Of a DNA stretch of 40,162 nucleotides, positions 37,452-40,162 are shown in pieces (within the stretch, counting starts at the first letter, position 1; each line of letters begins with the position of its first letter). A model generated the notes under the pieces. It made no database searches. It saw only the letters and a list, made by a program, of their open reading frames with translations, and was not told the origin of the DNA. The translations under genes were made by a program, and so were the position numbers. Location: NCBI RefSeq assembly GCF_900197685.1, contig NZ_FZMF01000067.1, forward strand, positions 1 through 40,162, given 5' to 3'. Origin of the DNA: Helicobacter baculiformis. GTDB lineage: Bacteria > Campylobacterota > Campylobacteria > Campylobacterales > Helicobacteraceae.

Positions 37452-38339
37452 ATGATTTTCAACGGCTCTATTTTGGATATTTTGGCACAAATAGAAGATT
37501 CTAGCTTTGATTGCATCATCACCTCCCCCCCTTATAATGTGGGTAAGGACTATGAAAAGACCAAGAGTTTAGATGACTATTTAAGCGCGTTTGAACCTGT
37601 GTTAAAGGGGCTAAAAAGGGTGCTTAAAGAGAGTGGGAGTGTTGCATGGCAGGTGGGTAATTTCATCAAAGATAAAGAAGTCTATCCCCTAGACATTTAC
37701 TTTTACCCCCTCTTTAAGGATTTGGGCTTTAGACTGAGAAACCGCATCATTTGGAAATTTGGGCATGGCTTGCACTCCAAGCTTAGATTTAGCGGGCGTT
37801 ATGAAACCATACTCTGGTTTAGCAAGAGCGATGATTACACTTTTAATTTAGACAGCGTGCGCGTGCCGGCCAAATACCCGGGAAAACGCCACTTTAAGGG
37901 AGCTAAAAAAGGGCAGCTCTCAGGCAACCCCAAGGGCAAGAACCCGGCAGATGTGTGGGAGATTGTCGCCACAGATTGGGAGCGCCAGATTTGGGACATT
38001 GTCAATGTCAAGAGCAACCATGTAGAAAAAACTGCCCACCCTTGCCAATTCCCCATAGAATTAGTTGATCGCCTCATTTTAGCTTTGAGCAATCCGGGTG
38101 AGCGCATTTTAGATCCCTTTGGTGGGGTGGGGACAACGCTAATCAGCGCGCTTAAAAATGGCAGAAAAGCCCTCTGTGTGGAAAAAGAAGAGCTGTATTG
38201 CCAAATCGCTCAAGAGCGGGTGCTAGATTTCTTTAAAGGCACGCTCAAATGGCGCAAAATGGGTCAAGAAATTTACACTCCCAAGAACGATGGCGTGGCG
38301 CGTGTGCCAGAGGAGTGGCGCGGATTGGGGGTGTATTGA
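37452..38339 (+). CDS. DNA methyltransferase, probably N4-cytosine (beta class)
   Basis: This 295-residue methyltransferase has the catalytic TSPPY (24-28) early and the SAM-binding DPFGGVGTTLISALKNG late, the beta order. SPPY is typical of N4-cytosine enzymes. FGHGLHSKLRFSGRYETILWF and AHPCQFPIELVDRLI are family segments. The start at ATG 37452 has AAGGAG 5 nt upstream; a GTG two codons earlier overlaps that site. The codons for SPPY contain a C7 run (37525-37531), where slippage would switch off the enzyme. Its stop overlaps the start of the endonuclease. M.BglII is also an N4-cytosine enzyme, consistent with the partner. Confidence 0.85.
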   Translation: MIFNGSILDILAQIEDSSFDCIITSPPYNVGKDYEKTKSLDDYLSAFEPVLKGLKRVLKESGSVAWQVGNFIKDKEVYPLDIYFYPLFKDLGFRLRNRIIWKFGHGLHSKLRFSGRYETILWFSKSDDYTFNLDSVRVPAKYPGKRHFKGAKKGQLSGNPKGKNPADVWEIVATDWERQIWDIVNVKSNHVEKTAHPCQFPIELVDRLILALSNPGERILDPFGGVGTTLISALKNGRKALCVEKEELYCQIAQERVLDFFKGTLKWRKMGQEIYTPKNDGVARVPEEWRGLGVY

Positions 38340-38947
38340 AAATTGCGTATTGGCACTCTCACCTCAATGGGCTAGAGTTTTTACAAGTCCATCACTTGGA
38401 TTTGTGGCAAGAGATACAGAGTGTTATTCTTAACACCAATGCCTATGTGTGCCAAACAAAAATCTCGCAAGAAAGAGGCAGACAAGGCAATCGCTTATTT
38501 TCTCCAGCAGAGATCAACAAAGCTTTTAAGACTTCTTTAAATGCTTTGGGTTGGCTAGAAAATAGGCAAACCTATTACCTCACGCCCCACCAATCCCTAG
38601 CCTTTGAAACCATGTATTTAAACCCTGAAATGCAAAAGCAAGCCATAGAGGCGCAAGGAGAGATCGCCTACTTTTCTTATAACCAAACCGACTTTTTAAA
38701 ATCCCGTATTGCCATAGAAGTGCAGCTTGGCAAATACGCCTTTGTCGCCTATGATCTCTTTGTCAAACATATGGCTTTTTATGTCGCTAATGCTATTGAT
38801 GTGGGCATTGAGATCGTCCCCACTAAAGCGATGTGCACGCAAATGTCTAGCGGGATCGCCTATTATGAAAGTGAGGTGTATAATCTCTACAGACAAGGGC
38901 GCAACACCCCAGCCGTGCCTTTAGTTTTAATAGGGATTGAGCCTTAA
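38336..38947 (+). CDS. Type II restriction endonuclease, BglII-like
   Basis: This protein of about 203 residues matches BglII along its length as I recall that sequence: it starts KIAY, has DLWQEIQ, the active site D119...E128-V-Q130 (BglII has D84...E93-x-Q95, the same spacing and the unusual ExQ), then MSSGIAYYESEVYNLY and VPLVLIGIE. BglII carries some extra residues at the C terminus that are missing here. I start it at TTG 38336, overlapping the methyltransferase stop as TTGA; an ATG at 38249 would add 29 residues with no homology. The cut site may be AGATCT or a relative. Confidence 0.7.
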   Translation: MKIAYWHSHLNGLEFLQVHHLDLWQEIQSVILNTNAYVCQTKISQERGRQGNRLFSPAEINKAFKTSLNALGWLENRQTYYLTPHQSLAFETMYLNPEMQKQAIEAQGEIAYFSYNQTDFLKSRIAIEVQLGKYAFVAYDLFVKHMAFYVANAIDVGIEIVPTKAMCTQMSSGIAYYESEVYNLYRQGRNTPAVPLVLIGIEP

Positions 38948-39083
38948 AACTCTCTCTCTCTTGACGCTTAAAAGTGTGGTTTTACAAAGCTTGAAAAAGC
39001 ATCAAGTATTCATCCATTAGTACCCCCATGTTATGGTCTTTATGGTCTTGTTCCAACTACTAGATTATTAGGAGTTACTCTCC

Positions 39084-40162
39084 ATGCGGAGGCGGATTTT
39101 TGCCTGCTTTCTAGCCACCTTTGTGGCTAATGGCTTGGCGCGTTTTGGATATGTGGTGCTCATCCCTATGCTCATTGTTTCAGGCAAGCTCCAGCCCGAT
39201 CAGAGCATCCAGCTAGGCATTGCGATTTTAGTGGGCTATATTTTCGGAAGCTTTAGCATCGGGGTTTTGCAAAAATATTGGAGTTTAGAAGCGATCGCGA
39301 AGTTAAGCTTTTTGTGCATCGCTTTAAGTTTCTTTGCCTGTTTTTTTGATTCTCTGCCCTTTGTGTGGGCGTGGGCGTGGCGCTTTTTAGCCGGGTTAGC
39401 CTCTGCGGCGTTGATGGTGTTGGCTGCTCCCTTGTCTCTAAGTCTTGTGAAAGAAAAACACCGATCTAGCGTGAGTGGCTTTATTTTTAGCGGGATTGGG
39501 ATAGGGGCGATCTTTAGTGGCTTTGTGTTGCCCTTGTTTGCGCCCTTTATCCATTGGGCATGGATTTTATTAGGTAGCTTGAGCCTGCTAGCTTTTTTCT
39601 TTGCTCTCTTCTCTTTAAAACCCCTCCATCCTCCCAAATCCCCCTCCCAAACCTCTAACTTCAAGCCTTCGTTCTTTTTCCTCTTACTCGTGATCTCCTA
39701 TGTGCTCAATGCCATTGGCTATCTCCCCCACACCCTCTTTTGGGTGGATTATCTCGTGCGTGCCCTGCATTTTAGTAACGCTGTTGCGGGCGCGTCTTGG
39801 GCGTTCTTTGGTTTGGGATCGGCATGTGGGGCGATTTTAAGCGGGTTTTTAGCTAGGGGGATTGGCTTGAAATGGGCTTCTATTGTGGTGCTTGCGATCA
39901 AAGCTTTCGCCTGCTTGATTCCTGCTTTTTCTTCTCATTTGGCTTGGCTCAATCTCTCTATCTTTTTAATGGGTTGCACTACAACGGGGAATGTCGCGCT
40001 CACAAATGCTATGGCGTTGCGCTTAGTGGGCAAGGATGCCTTTGCGCGCGCTTCAAGTTGGCTCACCTTTAATTTTGCCATCTTCCAAGCCCTCTTTTCT
40101 TTTATCTTTAGCGCGGGTCTGCACCATGTGAGTTTTTTTAGCCTATTTGTCTTTTGTGGAAT
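39084..40162 (+). CDS. MFS transporter, YbfB/YjiJ-like (runs off the edge)
   Basis: An open frame from ATG 39084 continues without a stop to the window end (359 codons). AGGAG lies about 9 nt upstream. The protein starts MRRRIFACFLATFVANGLAR, then FGYVVLIPMLI, and has about eleven hydrophobic segments with the paired-half layout of the major facilitator superfamily; the short N terminus with a G-x-A/G-R-F motif resembles the YbfB/YjiJ branch. Its substrate is unknown. It is GC-rich like the core genes. The 3' end is missing. Confidence 0.7.
   Translation, partial: MRRRIFACFLATFVANGLARFGYVVLIPMLIVSGKLQPDQSIQLGIAILVGYIFGSFSIGVLQKYWSLEAIAKLSFLCIALSFFACFFDSLPFVWAWAWRFLAGLASAALMVLAAPLSLSLVKEKHRSSVSGFIFSGIGIGAIFSGFVLPLFAPFIHWAWILLGSLSLLAFFFALFSLKPLHPPKSPSQTSNFKPSFFFLLLVISYVLNAIGYLPHTLFWVDYLVRALHFSNAVAGASWAFFGLGSACGAILSGFLARGIGLKWASIVVLAIKAFACLIPAFSSHLAWLNLSIFLMGCTTTGNVALTNAMALRLVGKDAFARASSWLTFNFAIFQALFSFIFSAGLHHVSFFSLFVFCG

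Noticed and set aside
38249-38335. ATG 38249 as start of the BglII-like gene
   Set aside because: It would overlap the methyltransferase by 91 bases and add sequence with no BglII counterpart; the homology begins at KIAY just after the TTG.
39236-39664. 142-codon minus-strand frame at the right edge
   Set aside because: Lys/Ala-rich shadow of the MFS transporter, which is read on the plus strand with a good ribosome site and membrane segments.

Overview
This window is chromosomal DNA of a Helicobacter, most likely a gastric non-pylori species of the H. felis / H. heilmannii kind. This is inferred from an epsilonproteobacterial 16S gene not followed by 23S, gene blocks in the H. pylori order (truD-htpX-folE; ftsW / flgB-flgC-fliE-ftsI; rpsL-rpsG-fusA; rho-murI; rpsT-prfA / glmM-lspA), and GC-rich codon use in the core genes. 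Species was not established by comparison.

Layout. 1-1707: a stand-alone 16S rRNA with a boxA-like antitermination site and long complementary flanks that should form its own processing stem. 1765-3795: an AT-rich accessory stretch (LysE-type exporter, frameshifted 2OG-Fe(II) oxygenase, MazF/PemK-like protein), then tRNA-Ile and tRNA-Ala. 4661-6893: a frameshifted chemoreceptor and a convergent TerB-like pseudogene. 7017-8237: mdaB, tRNA-Met and a small unknown gene. 8315-21538: mostly core genes for tRNA modification, membrane protease, folate, septal wall synthesis, flagellar rod, Fe-S assembly and translation. 21866-24965: a DpnII-like restriction-modification pair and a lone VirB6/ComB6-like gene. 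25169-31238: a six-gene ABC operon resembling the NikZYXWV nickel importer, with two tandem substrate-binding proteins. 31478-36972: rho, murI, prfA, rpsT, glmM, lspA. 36980-40162: tRNA-Val, a 4-oxalocrotonate tautomerase pseudogene, a second R-M pair whose endonuclease looks like BglII, and the start of an MFS transporter that runs off the edge.

How it fits together. The nickel operon would supply urease and hydrogenase, which are central to gastric Helicobacter; urease itself is not in the window. Divergent ftsW and flgB share one intergenic region, and flgB has a well-spaced sigma-54 promoter, which places basal-body genes under flagellar control. Four genes are broken by single-base shifts (oxygenase, chemoreceptor, TerB-like, tautomerase). 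The TerB-like and tautomerase genes each carry a second lesion and look decayed; the oxygenase and chemoreceptor carry one each and could be phase-variable, recently inactivated or sequencing errors.

I found no CRISPR array, insertion sequence or integrase. The most interesting items are the duplicated NikZ proteins with conserved histidines, the partner ATPase with an altered signature motif, the two-half MazF-like protein with no antitoxin, the lone VirB6/ComB6 gene, and the BglII-like R-M system.
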